Origin: Pseudohongiella sp. O18
GTDB lineage: Bacteria; Pseudomonadota; Gammaproteobacteria; Pseudomonadales; Pseudohongiellaceae
Direction: 5' to 3'
DNA: 64,000 nt
Assembly: GCF_021729085.1 (NCBI RefSeq)
Contig: NZ_JAJSAR010000001.1
Span: 992,001-1,056,000 of the forward strand
In this document: one piece after another, positions 9,374 through 17,992 of the stretch
How the letters are laid out: the number at the start of each line of letters is the position of its first letter
Position numbering within the stretch: the first letter of the stretch is position 1
The notes under the pieces: generated by a model
What the model was told of the DNA's origin: nothing
Seen by the model: the letters and a program-made list of their open reading frames with translations, nothing else
The model's database searches: none
Position numbers and translations under genes: made by a program

Positions 9374-10803
9374 ACGCCACCTCCGGCCAGCAGTCCGATC
9401 AGTTGTTCACCCAAAAGTGCCATGCCCCACACAATAAGTGCTGGCAGCAGGGCCAGCCAGTGGCCCATCAAGTGCGGGCGCGTGTCTGGTGGGTTGATAG
9501 TTGCGCGATCAAACGCCAGGACCACAACGCGAAAAATATATGCCGCTGATACCAGCGTGCCCAGCAAGATGCCAAAGGCCCACGGCCAGTTCTGTGGCTG
9601 GCTGAGAATGGGTTCCAGCAGTACCCACTTCGCCAGAAAGCCGCCACTGGGAGGCAGTCCGATCAGACTGCCACCGGCAACCGCAAAGGCGAACATGGCT
9701 ATCGGCACGGTCTGCGTGGCGCCACGCAGACCAGTCAGGCGGCGCGTGCCCAGCGTGCCCTGCATCTCGCCGGCCGCCATGAACAGGGAGGCCTTGGCAA
9801 GACCATGAGCGATTACAAACAACCACAGGGCAATATGCATCTGGGGAATTTGCCATGACATCAACAAACCCAGCGCCATCAGCGCGTAACCAAGCTGCGC
9901 CACGGTCGAATAGGCCACCAGAACCTTGATGTAGGGTGATCGCATCGCCGCCCAGCCACCGGCGACCAGTGCGATCATACCGGCCGTTGCAACCATGGGG
10001 CCGACCTCACGGGCAAGATCGGCGGGTGCCACTTCAGTCCAAACCAGCCACAGAATGAACAGCGGGCCTTTGACCACAACGGCAGATAACAGGGCACTGA
10101 CCGCTGCGGGTGCGCCGGCATGCGCTGCCGGCAACCAGAGATGCAGTGGCCATAGTGCACCCTTTAGCATCAGGCCAGCAGTAATCAGGGCCAGCGCCAG
10201 ACGTGTCCTGGCACTGTCGGCGCTCACGGAGGCTAGCTGCATGACATCCAGCGTGTGGTACTCACTGTACAGAAAAACCACACCCAGCAAATAAATCATT
10301 GAAGCTGCCAGTGAAAGCAACAGATAGTCAGCAGCAGCCTGATAGGCTTTCGGGCCGCTAAGCGCAACCATGGCAACAGCGGCCAGCCCAATCAACTCCA
10401 GTGTGATATACAGATTGAACAGATCTGCTGACAGCCACAGTGCCGCCAGCGCGGTGTGCAGAAATGCGCTCAGCACCCAGAAGTCGTCGCCGGAGGCAAA
10501 GCGGCTGAATCGGGCATACAGCCCTGCCAGCAAGTGAATCAAGGCAGTAAAAGCCAGCAGCAGGGCACTGAGTGGAGACAGGCGCAGTCGAATGGCGAGG
10601 CCATCTTCCCAACCGCCAAGATTGAGTGTCTGTGTCGCTCCACTGGCGGTCACTGTCTGCAGGGCGAGCAGGGCTGCTGCGAAACTGAGCGCGCTTCCCA
10701 GCAGCACGACCACGCTGGCCCGTCGAGGTGTCATCGCAGGGCCGGTCAGTACAATGAGCGCTGCCACCAGCGGGGTAACCAGACTTAGCAGGGCGTCATT
10801 CAT
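9370..10803 (-). CDS. mrpD: Mrp-type Na+/H+ antiporter subunit D
   Basis: A 477-residue membrane protein with 14 or so hydrophobic helices. TM5 Glu: LYITLELIGLAAVAMVAL. Channel Lys: LMLKGALWPLHLWLPAAHAG, then SALLSAVVVKGPLF and YIKVLVAYSTVAQLGYALM. Distal GLPPSGGFLAKWVLLEP. It directly follows the MrpC-like gene with an 8-bp overlap, the usual C-D order, so the D assignment is by position as well as sequence. Expected to work in a membrane complex that exchanges Na+ (or another cation) for H+. Confidence 0.9.
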   Translation of the reverse strand: MNDALLSLVTPLVAALIVLTGPAMTPRRASVVVLLGSALSFAAALLALQTVTASGATQTLNLGGWEDGLAIRLRLSPLSALLLAFTALIHLLAGLYARFSRFASGDDFWVLSAFLHTALAALWLSADLFNLYITLELIGLAAVAMVALSGPKAYQAAADYLLLSLAASMIYLLGVVFLYSEYHTLDVMQLASVSADSARTRLALALITAGLMLKGALWPLHLWLPAAHAGAPAAVSALLSAVVVKGPLFILWLVWTEVAPADLAREVGPMVATAGMIALVAGGWAAMRSPYIKVLVAYSTVAQLGYALMALGLLMSWQIPQMHIALWLFVIAHGLAKASLFMAAGEMQGTLGTRRLTGLRGATQTVPIAMFAFAVAGGSLIGLPPSGGFLAKWVLLEPILSQPQNWPWAFGILLGTLVSAAYIFRVVVLAFDRATINPPDTRPHLMGHWLALLPALIVWGMALLGEQLIGLLAGGGV

Positions 10804-11119
10804 CCTCTGCCTCCGTGCTGCCGCTCGCGGCTGCCTCCCGGGACTCGCGGGCAGCCAGAATCAGACGCAATGCAAAGGCGGTCGCGCTGATGGCAACAAC
10901 CAGGCCTGTCACAACCAGTGCATGAAGAATGGGGTCAGGTGGATCCTGTCGGCGCGCGAATGCGATCATGGTCAGGAACGTGCCCGATCCCATGATATTG
11001 ATTGCAATCAGACGGCGAATAGGGTCCTTCAAAACCAGCAGACCATAAAGACCCAGCATCACCAGTGCTACAGCAACCAGCAGGTAAAGAATGATGCTGT
11101 TGGCTGCCAGTGAGCTCAT
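10796..11119 (-). CDS. mrpC: Mrp-type antiporter subunit C (NuoK-like)
   Basis: A 107-residue protein with three transmembrane helices: SIILYLLVAVALVMLGLYGL, a middle segment around RRLIAINIMGSGTFLTMIAFA and ILHALVVTGLVVAISATAFAL. The DPIRRLIAINIMGSG loop and the DPILHALVVTGLVV helix are typical of MrpC/NuoK, which passes protons between the antiporter modules. A charged, acidic C-terminal tail follows. ATGA overlap with the upstream MrpB-like gene, and 8 bp overlap with mrpD. Confidence 0.93.
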   Translation of the reverse strand: MSSLAANSIILYLLVAVALVMLGLYGLLVLKDPIRRLIAINIMGSGTFLTMIAFARRQDPPDPILHALVVTGLVVAISATAFALRLILAARESREAAASGSTEAEDE

Positions 11120-12042
11120 GAGCAGAGATCCTTGCGTTCACCGGCAACCAGCAGGGTGAGAATGATGGCAATTGACAGGGTTGCCAGCGTCTCGATCATC
11201 AGAATCAGCGTGCCGGCATGGGCCTCCGGATAGTCCAGCCAGCCGGCACCCAGCGAATGCGTCAACACCGCAGTACACAGGAATAGCAATGTGCCGGCAC
11301 AGACAGAGCCGCGAACCGCGAACGAAGACCAGTGCAGCGGTGGCAGCATGCCGGTGATCCTCAGCATCACACAGCCTGCTGCCAGCAGGGCACCTGCCTG
11401 GAATGCACCGCCCGGACCGCTGGAGCCGCGCCAGAGTAGATAACCTCCCACGAGCAACAGCAAAGGCACCAGTGTTCGTGTCCAGGACACCAGTAATTGC
11501 CAGGTACGTGCCGGTTCAAGAGATTCCTTTTCGATCGGGAAGAGTTGTCTCAAGCCGGTAATGGCAAATAACAGAACCAGAAGTTCCAGAAATGTGTCCC
11601 AGGCGCGGAAGTTCAGGAGCACTGCGGTGACTTGATGACTGACGCCTGAATCAGACATGGCGGCTGCGACCGGAGAGTCGATATTATTGGCAGTGATGTC
11701 TGCGGGTGAGGGCAGAATTATTGAAACAGCAAAACCGCTGACAGCAACAACAATGAATGTCAGCGCACCCAGGTGACGACGATAGTCGAAACGACGTGCC
11801 GACGAGACGGGCAGCTTGCGCGCGGCACGCAGCAGCAGCACGCCGGTCAATCCTGCGCCAATTGCCGCTTCAGCCAGAGCCAGGTCTGGTGCGCCCAGGC
11901 GCGCCCAGACCAGGGCAACGATCATGCCGAAAGCCACAAACAATGCCATGGCATCGCGACGTGTGGAAGCGAACAGGGCGCTCCATGCCACAACCAGCAG
12001 CAGAACGCACAGCACCAGGTCGGGCAGCAGTTCAACTGTCAT
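11116..12042 (-). CDS. mrpB: DUF4040-MrpB fusion (MrpA C-terminal domain plus MrpB)
   Basis: The start chosen is the ATG giving MTVELLPDLV, 308 residues; a longer frame upstream exists but would run into mrpG and lacks family sequence. Residues 1-85 look like the DUF4040 module otherwise found at the C terminus of MrpA (MALFVAFGMIVALVWARLGAPDLALAEAAIGAGLTG, shown here only in part: GAPDLALAEAAIGAG). Residues 110-305 are MrpB-like: FRAWDTFLELLVLLFAI, LLLLVGGYLLWRGSSGPGG and AFQAGALLAAG. In canonical Mrp these are separate or attached to MrpA; here they are fused and no full-length MrpA exists. Overlaps mrpG by 11 bp and mrpC by 4 bp. Confidence 0.88.
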   Translation of the reverse strand: MTVELLPDLVLCVLLLVVAWSALFASTRRDAMALFVAFGMIVALVWARLGAPDLALAEAAIGAGLTGVLLLRAARKLPVSSARRFDYRRHLGALTFIVVAVSGFAVSIILPSPADITANNIDSPVAAAMSDSGVSHQVTAVLLNFRAWDTFLELLVLLFAITGLRQLFPIEKESLEPARTWQLLVSWTRTLVPLLLLVGGYLLWRGSSGPGGAFQAGALLAAGCVMLRITGMLPPLHWSSFAVRGSVCAGTLLFLCTAVLTHSLGAGWLDYPEAHAGTLILMIETLATLSIAIILTLLVAGERKDLCS

Positions 12043-12340
12043 CTTTGGACTGCTCCTGTTCGAGTTTGTAGCGGGCGAGTAACTGGCCGTTGACGGCGGC
12101 TGATGCCATGGCAATCAGATAGATTAGAAAAATGTAACACGCTGTGTGCAGGGAGCCGGAGGCAATAGCCAGGCCCAATGCCAGGAAACCAAGGCCCAGC
12201 GTGTCGGTCTTGGTCACGGCGTGCAATCGGCAATAAAAGTCAGAGAAACGGAGCAGCCCGAGGGCCCCGGTGAGATAAAAACATATACCTGCTGCCATCA
12301 GCGTCCAGGACAGTATGTCGACCAGTGTGCCTGGCGTCAT
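12032..12340 (-). CDS. mrpG: Mrp-type antiporter subunit G
   Basis: 102 residues from the ATG giving MTPGTLVDIL; this start overlaps the mrpF stop as ATGA and is preferred over a longer upstream frame. Three helices, with the signature GALGLLRFSDFYCRLHAVTKTDTLGLG, of which the core FPDxYxRLHA-like segment (FSDFYCRLHA) is diagnostic. Small peripheral subunit of the antiporter complex. Part of the coupled E-F-G-B-C-D operon. Confidence 0.92.
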   Translation of the reverse strand: MTPGTLVDILSWTLMAAGICFYLTGALGLLRFSDFYCRLHAVTKTDTLGLGFLALGLAIASGSLHTACYIFLIYLIAMASAAVNGQLLARYKLEQEQSKDDS

Positions 12341-12597
12341 GGTACCTCCGGCTCTGAGGTCTTGCGAAGCAGCTGCACCAGCGCCGCCGTGATGACAGCA
12401 GCCAGCAGCGCCAGCACCAGGGCGACATCGCGCCAGGTGTCTGATTGCTGCCACTCCGCCAGCAGCAGCAGGACGGCGATGCCGGTGCTGCCCAGCATCT
12501 GCAGGCCCATCAGGCGTTCAGCAGTGCTGGTTGCCTGGCCCAGGCGCCACAGGCCGGCACTTCCGGCAATCAACAGCAGCGTGGTCATCAAGATCAT
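12337..12597 (-). CDS. mrpF: Mrp-type antiporter subunit F
   Basis: 86 residues with three predicted helices. The RLGQATSTAERLMGLQMLGST stretch corresponds to the GPTxxDRxxAxDxLG region conserved in MrpF; the family Asp residues are replaced in part (AERLMGLQ). ATGA overlaps connect it with mrpE upstream and mrpG downstream. Assigned by length, topology and position between E and G. Confidence 0.88.
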   Translation of the reverse strand: MILMTTLLLIAGSAGLWRLGQATSTAERLMGLQMLGSTGIAVLLLLAEWQQSDTWRDVALVLALLAAVITAALVQLLRKTSEPEVP

Positions 12598-13118
12598 GAC
12601 GAGCCCCCCTCGGGAGTTCCAAGCAGTTTGCTCAAATGGCGTTCCAGAGTGGCCACTTCGCTTTTCCAGTCGAGTCGCTTATCAAGTACGTGTATGAGTA
12701 ATTGATCTGATTCGATTCGGGCGCCGAGTGTGCCTGGCAGCAGCCCAATCAGCGCCGAGAGCCCAATGCGGGTGTTCAGGGCCGGGCAGGTAAACGGATA
12801 GTGGACCCAGGCGGCATGACTGCTTGCATCGCGCTGGAAACTGCGTTTTGCTACATCCATCCCGCCCAGAAGCTGGCGGCTGACAAAGTAGGCAATGAAG
12901 CTGGGTAGATGCTGAAGGCGAAATGCGAGAGATGGGGGCTGCAGAATGTAACTCAGACCGGTAGCCAGGCAGATGACGGGAATGCCTATGTACCAGCCCT
13001 GGCCTGAGCTAAGCAGTGTCCAGATCACGGTGTATACAAGTGCCCAGAGCAACACTCTGACGATTCGGAGTCCCTGCTGCTGCGAATTTTCAGAGCGCTT
13101 ACCGCGGGTAGCCGCCAT
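12594..13118 (-). CDS. mrpE: Mrp-type antiporter subunit E; first gene of the operon
   Basis: 174 residues. A basic N terminus precedes two or three helices, then a cytoplasmic beta-rich domain of MrpE type: LQHLPSFIAYFVSRQLLGG, GLSALIGLLPGTLGARIESD, and LLIHVLDKR. GGGAGAAG-like Shine-Dalgarno (AGGGAGAAGC) directly precedes the ATG. The promoter should lie in the 112 bp between this start and the divergent DUF2868 gene; I see no clear consensus there. Confidence 0.92.
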   Translation of the reverse strand: MAATRGKRSENSQQQGLRIVRVLLWALVYTVIWTLLSSGQGWYIGIPVICLATGLSYILQPPSLAFRLQHLPSFIAYFVSRQLLGGMDVAKRSFQRDASSHAAWVHYPFTCPALNTRIGLSALIGLLPGTLGARIESDQLLIHVLDKRLDWKSEVATLERHLSKLLGTPEGGSS

Positions 13119-13230
13119 TGCTTCTCCCTAAATTAACGTCTACAGCCGAATGCCAGTCTAACGCAATCGGGTGCAGTCGTCAGGAAGTATCAGCTAGAAT
13201 GACCCAATCACTTGCCAGGGGTTGTGAGGA

Positions 13231-14604
13231 TTGTCAGACAAGCAGGCTAGTTTCAAGGCGCGATGGCAGGCGGAGGCGGTGCGACTTCTGCAGGGGGCCG
13301 CGTCCGATCTCCAGGCTGAGGCAGGGGCTCGTGAAGGCGCGGCGACTGAGGCTGAACAGCGAGTGCTGCGCTGGGCGGCGATTATTGGCGCCCGACACCA
13401 GTTGCCGGAAATCCAGTCCGCCTGGCGACGTCACTGTATCCTGATCCTGATGGTCATCAGCGTTCTGGCGCTGGCTGGTGGTTTCACAACGGCGCTTACA
13501 GTTCTGGGCGACGGTACGCAAGCAGTCAATATCCCCTGGGCGCTGGGCGGTCTGCTGGGTCTGAATCTTCTGATGCTGATATTCTGGCTGCTGGGAATGC
13601 TGGCGCGCTCCGATGGTGCCCTGCTGGGTCGCCTGGTGTTCCAGTTGACACATTATCTGCCGGGTGAACACCACAAAGCCTTGACCCGGGCTTTTGCCAC
13701 TCTGAACCAGCGTGCTGATCTGATGCGCTGGTGGCTGGGCCTGCTGAGTCACACGGTGTGGCTGTGCGCGATGCTGGGAGCGCTGTTTGGCCTGTTATGG
13801 ACACTGGCTCTGCGCAGTTATGCGTTTACCTGGGAAACCACCATTCTGTCGGCCGACGTGTTCACAGCGCTGGTCCATGGGCTTTCGCTATTGCCGCAGA
13901 CACTGGGTATCTCCATCCCCGATGCAGCAACACTGGTGGGTGCAGACCAATCACAGGCGGACGAGGTGCGACGTCAGTGGGCTGCCTGGTTGACGGCATC
14001 GGTTGCCCTCTACGGGTTGATGCCAAGGCTGGTGTTGATCCTGATCAGTTCGATCCGGTTGCTGGTTGGTCTCCGACAACTAAGGCTGCAAACTACGGCG
14101 CCAGAGTGGGCGCCACTGGTGCAGCGATTGACGCCCGATCTGAATGAGCGGCATGTGACTGATCCCGCCCCGGAAGCCGGACAGGCGGCACGAATAGTTC
14201 CGGTCTCCAACCCACGGCCGGGTACCAGCGTTCTGGTTGCCTACGAACTGACGGCCATCAAGCCCTGGCCACCGGCTGAATTGCCGGAGCACACCCAATG
14301 CCTGGAGGTGAACAGCCGTGGGCAGCGTCAACAGAGCCTGAGTGCGCTGGCCGAGGCGCGCCCTGGCACCCTGATGGTCATCTGCGATGCGCGACTGTCG
14401 CCGGACCGGGGTACCCTGCACTGGCTGGTGAATGCCGGCAGTCTGGCCGGGGTCACGCAAATTGTTTTGCACAACAGTGAACAAAGCAGCGACGAGCGTC
14501 TGACAAGCTGGCACGATTCTTTGCGCGATATCGGCGTGGACATCGCCCATATACATCACGCGATGACTGAAGCGCTGAACCAGCTGGGGGTTCATAATGG
14601 TTGA
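13231..14604 (+). CDS. DUF2868 family membrane protein, partner of the downstream GTPase
   Basis: 457 residues, unknown function. TTG is the likely start: an in-frame TGA lies six bases before it and GTGAGGA just upstream serves as ribosome site. Topology: cytosolic N terminus rich in Ala/Gln/Arg, two close helices near residues 70-125, two more near 165-195, a hairpin near 255-285, then a soluble C-terminal half with LMVICDARLSPDRGTL and a Rossmann-like feel. Ends with an 8-bp overlap into a DUF3482 GTPase; that pairing is conserved in proteobacteria, so the two proteins probably act as a membrane complex. No enzymatic motif seen. Confidence 0.85.
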   Translation: MSDKQASFKARWQAEAVRLLQGAASDLQAEAGAREGAATEAEQRVLRWAAIIGARHQLPEIQSAWRRHCILILMVISVLALAGGFTTALTVLGDGTQAVNIPWALGGLLGLNLLMLIFWLLGMLARSDGALLGRLVFQLTHYLPGEHHKALTRAFATLNQRADLMRWWLGLLSHTVWLCAMLGALFGLLWTLALRSYAFTWETTILSADVFTALVHGLSLLPQTLGISIPDAATLVGADQSQADEVRRQWAAWLTASVALYGLMPRLVLILISSIRLLVGLRQLRLQTTAPEWAPLVQRLTPDLNERHVTDPAPEAGQAARIVPVSNPRPGTSVLVAYELTAIKPWPPAELPEHTQCLEVNSRGQRQQSLSALAEARPGTLMVICDARLSPDRGTLHWLVNAGSLAGVTQIVLHNSEQSSDERLTSWHDSLRDIGVDIAHIHHAMTEALNQLGVHNG

Positions 14605-16039
14605 TAGCCTGAAAATTTCGGTGGTAGGGCATACCAATACCGGCAAGACCTCGCTGTTGCGAACCTTGACGCGTGATGCGCGATTTGGTGAGGTTTCTGG
14701 GCGACCCGGCACTACGCGGCATGTTGAAGTGGCGCGCCTGAATGTTCAGGGGCAGACGCTTCTGGAGCTCTACGACACGCCCGGCATCGAAGATGCGATA
14801 GACCTGCTGGATTTGCTGGATCAGCAGAGTGCGCAGGTCGAGCAACGTGTTGCTGCCAGGGAAGATGGTCCGACGCGCATTGAACGTTTTCTGCAGTCGG
14901 CTCCCGCCGCCGAGCGCTTTGAGCAGGAGGCCAAGGTATTGCGGCAGATGTTGCGCAGCCATGCTGCGCTCTACGTGATCGATGCGCGTGATCCGGTCCT
15001 GTCCAAGCACCGCGATGAGCTGGAAATTCTTAATATGTGTGGTGTGCCCCTGTTGCCTCTGCTGAACTTTGTTGCCGGGCAGAAGACCAATGAGACCGAA
15101 TGGCGTGAGATGCTGGCCGGGCTTGGACTGCATGCCATTGTACGGTTTGACACCGTAGCGCCTGCTCGAGACGGCGAGAAGACACTCTACACAAAACTGG
15201 CCAGTCTGCTGGATGCCCATGGTGCGACACTGCAGAGACTGATCCGCAGCCACGAGTCGGACGCCCAGCGACGCCACACAGCTGCGCTCAATCTGATTGC
15301 AACTCTGCTGGTAGAGACTGCGGCACTGAAACTGCGCATCAGTCGTGATGAGCAGTCACTGCAACACGGGATGGAACGTCTCAACAAAACCGTGCGTGAG
15401 CACGAGCAGTCGTGTGTCGCACAGCTGTTGAGTCTGCATCGATTTTACCCTGACGACATTGACGCAGATGGCTTGCCTCTGGTCGACGGTCGCTGGGAAC
15501 AGGATCTGTTTGACCCCTACACTCTACAGAACATGGGCATACAGCTTGGCAGTGGTGCAGCTGCCGGTGCAGCAGCAGGGCTGGGCATTGATCTGATGGT
15601 GGGCGGCATGACACTGGGGGCTGCGGCAGCCACGGGTGCGCTGCTGGGCGGCGGGTTTCAGACTCTGCGCCACTATGGCAGCGACCTGATGGCCCGCGTG
15701 ACAGGTGAAAAAACCTTGCGCGTTGACGATAGTATTCTTAACGCACTGGCAACCCGGCAGGTAGACCTGCTTGCGGCCCTGGAGCGACGCGGACACGCCG
15801 CCCAGCAGAAGCTGGCGCTGGCGCGACTGAGTGATATGGGCGGCGATAGTCGGGAACCACTGTTTGTTCGCAATGAGTTGCCTGAAAGTCTGCGTCGCGC
15901 GCGATCCCAGTCGGCCTGGGTGAGGGACAGTGACGCCGTCATGGGCAGCTCAGGAAAGCACCAGGCAGTGCAGCAGCTGTCGAAAAATCTTCAGGAGTTG
16001 ATGGCCAGCCGTTACAGCGATGAGCCAGATCAGCGTTGA
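14597..16039 (+). CDS. TRAFAC-type GTPase with DUF3482 C-terminal domain
   Basis: 480 residues. An N-terminal GTPase domain (1-180) shows the P loop GHTNTGKTS with K17, a switch I Thr region RPGTTRH and the G3 motif DTPG at 60-63. The expected G4 NKxD is not obvious: the corresponding strand reads LLPLLNFVAGQKTN, so base recognition is unusual. A helical middle region follows, then the DUF3482 part with a glycine-rich hydrophobic segment (AAAGAAAGLGIDLMVGGMTL and onward, about residues 318-355) that could insert into a membrane. Overlaps the DUF2868 gene by 8 bp. Role unknown. Confidence 0.88.
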   Translation: MVDSLKISVVGHTNTGKTSLLRTLTRDARFGEVSGRPGTTRHVEVARLNVQGQTLLELYDTPGIEDAIDLLDLLDQQSAQVEQRVAAREDGPTRIERFLQSAPAAERFEQEAKVLRQMLRSHAALYVIDARDPVLSKHRDELEILNMCGVPLLPLLNFVAGQKTNETEWREMLAGLGLHAIVRFDTVAPARDGEKTLYTKLASLLDAHGATLQRLIRSHESDAQRRHTAALNLIATLLVETAALKLRISRDEQSLQHGMERLNKTVREHEQSCVAQLLSLHRFYPDDIDADGLPLVDGRWEQDLFDPYTLQNMGIQLGSGAAAGAAAGLGIDLMVGGMTLGAAAATGALLGGGFQTLRHYGSDLMARVTGEKTLRVDDSILNALATRQVDLLAALERRGHAAQQKLALARLSDMGGDSREPLFVRNELPESLRRARSQSAWVRDSDAVMGSSGKHQAVQQLSKNLQELMASRYSDEPDQR

Positions 16040-16190
16040 CTAATCAGCCCCGAAGGATCTGTCGATCCTGGCCGTCATCAATTGGGATTCCTGTTCTAGG
16101 GGGCGGAGGTTAAAGCAGGTATACTCTCGCCCTAAACACAAAAACCATCAATACGCCCAGGCGAATCAGCACTATTCAGGGGAGATCACC

Positions 16191-17462
16191 ATGAGACTTG
16201 AGTCTTTGGCACTGCATCACGGTTACGAATCCGAAGCGACCACAAAATCTGCAGCGGTACCCATTTATCAGACCACGTCCTACACCTTCGACAATACACA
16301 GCATGGTGCCGACCTGTTCGATCTGAAAGTGCCCGGCAACATCTATTCCCGCATCATGAATCCGACCAATGACGTGCTGGAACAGCGTCTGGCACAAATG
16401 GAAGGTGGTATCGGCGCACTGGCACTAGCATCCGGTATGGCGGCGATTACTTATGCAATTCAGTGTATTACGCGTGCGGGCGACAATATCGTCAGCACCA
16501 GCCAGCTGTACGGCGGCACTTACAATCTGTTCGCACACACATTGCCGAATCAGGGCATCGATGTACGCATGGCGTCCTTCGACGACTACGAAAAGCTGGA
16601 AAGCCTGATTGATGACAAGACCCGCGCTGTGTTCTGCGAGTCGATTGGCAACCCGGCGGGTAATGTTGTGGATCTGCAGCGCCTGAGTGAGATTGCACAC
16701 CGTCACGGCGTACCCCTCATCGTCGACAATACCGTTGGTACGCCTTACCTGTGCCGTGCCTTTGATCATGGCGCTGACATTATCGTGCACTCACTGACCA
16801 AATACATTGGCGGCCATGGCACCACGGTAGGCGGCATCATTATCGACTCGGGAAAGTTTGACTGGGTCGCCAACAAAGCGCGTTTCCCGATGCTGAATGA
16901 GCCAGATCCGTCTTACCATGGTGTTGTTTATACTGAAGCGCTGGGACCAGCGGCATTTATCGGTCGCTGCCGTGTTGTGCCGCTGCGCAATACCGGTGCT
17001 GCGCTTTCACCACATAGTTCCTTCCTGATCCTGCAGGGGCTGGAGACGTTGGGGCTGCGTATCGAGAGACATTGCGACAACGCGCTGGCCGTTGCCCGTC
17101 ATCTCAAAAAACATCCAAAAGTGGCCTGGGTTAACTACGCCGGGCTGGATGACAGCCCCTACCACGAAGTATGTCAGAAGATATGCGGCGGGAAAGCGTC
17201 AGGTATCCTTAGTTTCGGTATCAAAGGCGGCCGTGAGGCAGGTGCCAGATTTATCGATGCGCTGCAGATGATTCTGCGGCTGGTGAATATTGGTGATGCC
17301 AAGTCACTGGCCTGCCATCCGGCGACAACCACCCATCGTCAGTTGAATCCGGAAGAGCTGGCACGCGCTGGCGTCAGTGAGGATCTGGTCCGTCTGTCGG
17401 TAGGCATCGAACACATCGACGACATTATTGCCGACATTGATCAGGCGCTGTCGAAGGTATGA
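16191..17462 (+). CDS. metY: O-acetylhomoserine sulfhydrylase / aminocarboxypropyltransferase
   Basis: PLP enzyme of the Cys/Met metabolism family that makes homocysteine from O-acetyl-L-homoserine and sulfide. 423 residues, a typical MetY length. Motifs: PIYQTTSYTFDNTQHGADLF, NIYSRIMNPTNDVLEQRLA, ASGMAAITYA, VDNTVGTPYLCRA and the PLP Lys in VHSLTKYIGGHGTTVGG near residue 207. The long insert of MetY relative to MetB/MetZ is present (FDWVANKARFPMLNEPDPSY). AGGGGAGA precedes the ATG with good spacing. The upstream 150 bp contains a TATACT box at 16120 without a good -35. Confidence 0.95.
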   Translation: MRLESLALHHGYESEATTKSAAVPIYQTTSYTFDNTQHGADLFDLKVPGNIYSRIMNPTNDVLEQRLAQMEGGIGALALASGMAAITYAIQCITRAGDNIVSTSQLYGGTYNLFAHTLPNQGIDVRMASFDDYEKLESLIDDKTRAVFCESIGNPAGNVVDLQRLSEIAHRHGVPLIVDNTVGTPYLCRAFDHGADIIVHSLTKYIGGHGTTVGGIIIDSGKFDWVANKARFPMLNEPDPSYHGVVYTEALGPAAFIGRCRVVPLRNTGAALSPHSSFLILQGLETLGLRIERHCDNALAVARHLKKHPKVAWVNYAGLDDSPYHEVCQKICGGKASGILSFGIKGGREAGARFIDALQMILRLVNIGDAKSLACHPATTTHRQLNPEELARAGVSEDLVRLSVGIEHIDDIIADIDQALSKV

Positions 17463-17516
17463 GTCTCATCGCGCATCATCCAACGCACAGCCTGGCAACT
17501 CGGGGCGGAGAAGCAG

Positions 17517-17942
17517 GTGACCATGGACAAGCCTGAAGGAGTCAACGATGGCATGGGTCACTGGGTCGCCGGTGCGGTCGGTGCGCTGGTCTATATTCTG
17601 ATCGCCAGTGTTGGTCAGTCACCGGTGGCCTGGTCGAGTGTCAGCTATTTTGTTTTGGGCTGGCCCATCTTGTGTGTGGGTATCTGGCTGATTACACGAC
17701 AGTTTCCGCAGCGCAGCTGGCGCTGGCCGCTCAGCATGATGCTGGGGCAGGTGTTTGCGTCCATCCTGTATGGCAACGGTGCAACGATCCCGATTGCGAT
17801 GATCTACGTAACTGTGCTGTCGCTGCCGCAGTTTGCGGTGGCGGCACTGGTCAGCTCGCGCCACGCCGGCAGCCTGCAGTCTGATGCGGAGGCCGGGCTA
17901 GACACTGGTGATGAGCAGCAAAAGCAGGATAAACAGTCATAA
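17517..17942 (+). CDS. Small four-helix membrane protein of unknown function
   Basis: 141 residues from GTG, or 139 from the ATG at 17523; GGAG at 17507-17510 fits the GTG better (six bases). Four hydrophobic segments: HWVAGAVGALVYILIASVG, SYFVLGWPILCVGIWLI, LSMMLGQVFASILYGNG and IYVTVLSLPQFAVAALVSS. A polar Gln/Asp-rich tail follows. No family recognised and no catalytic residue seen. It lies 54 bp after metY and 50 bp before hemH on the same strand. Confidence 0.7.
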   Translation: MTMDKPEGVNDGMGHWVAGAVGALVYILIASVGQSPVAWSSVSYFVLGWPILCVGIWLITRQFPQRSWRWPLSMMLGQVFASILYGNGATIPIAMIYVTVLSLPQFAVAALVSSRHAGSLQSDAEAGLDTGDEQQKQDKQS

Positions 17943-17992
17943 CACAGTCTGAATATTGACTGGGTTTCGTTCGAGTTCGAGAGAGACAAAGC

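Noticed and set aside
16053-16068. Small AGGATC/GATCCT hairpin after the GTPase gene
   Set aside because: Six-bp stem without T tract; too weak to call a terminator.
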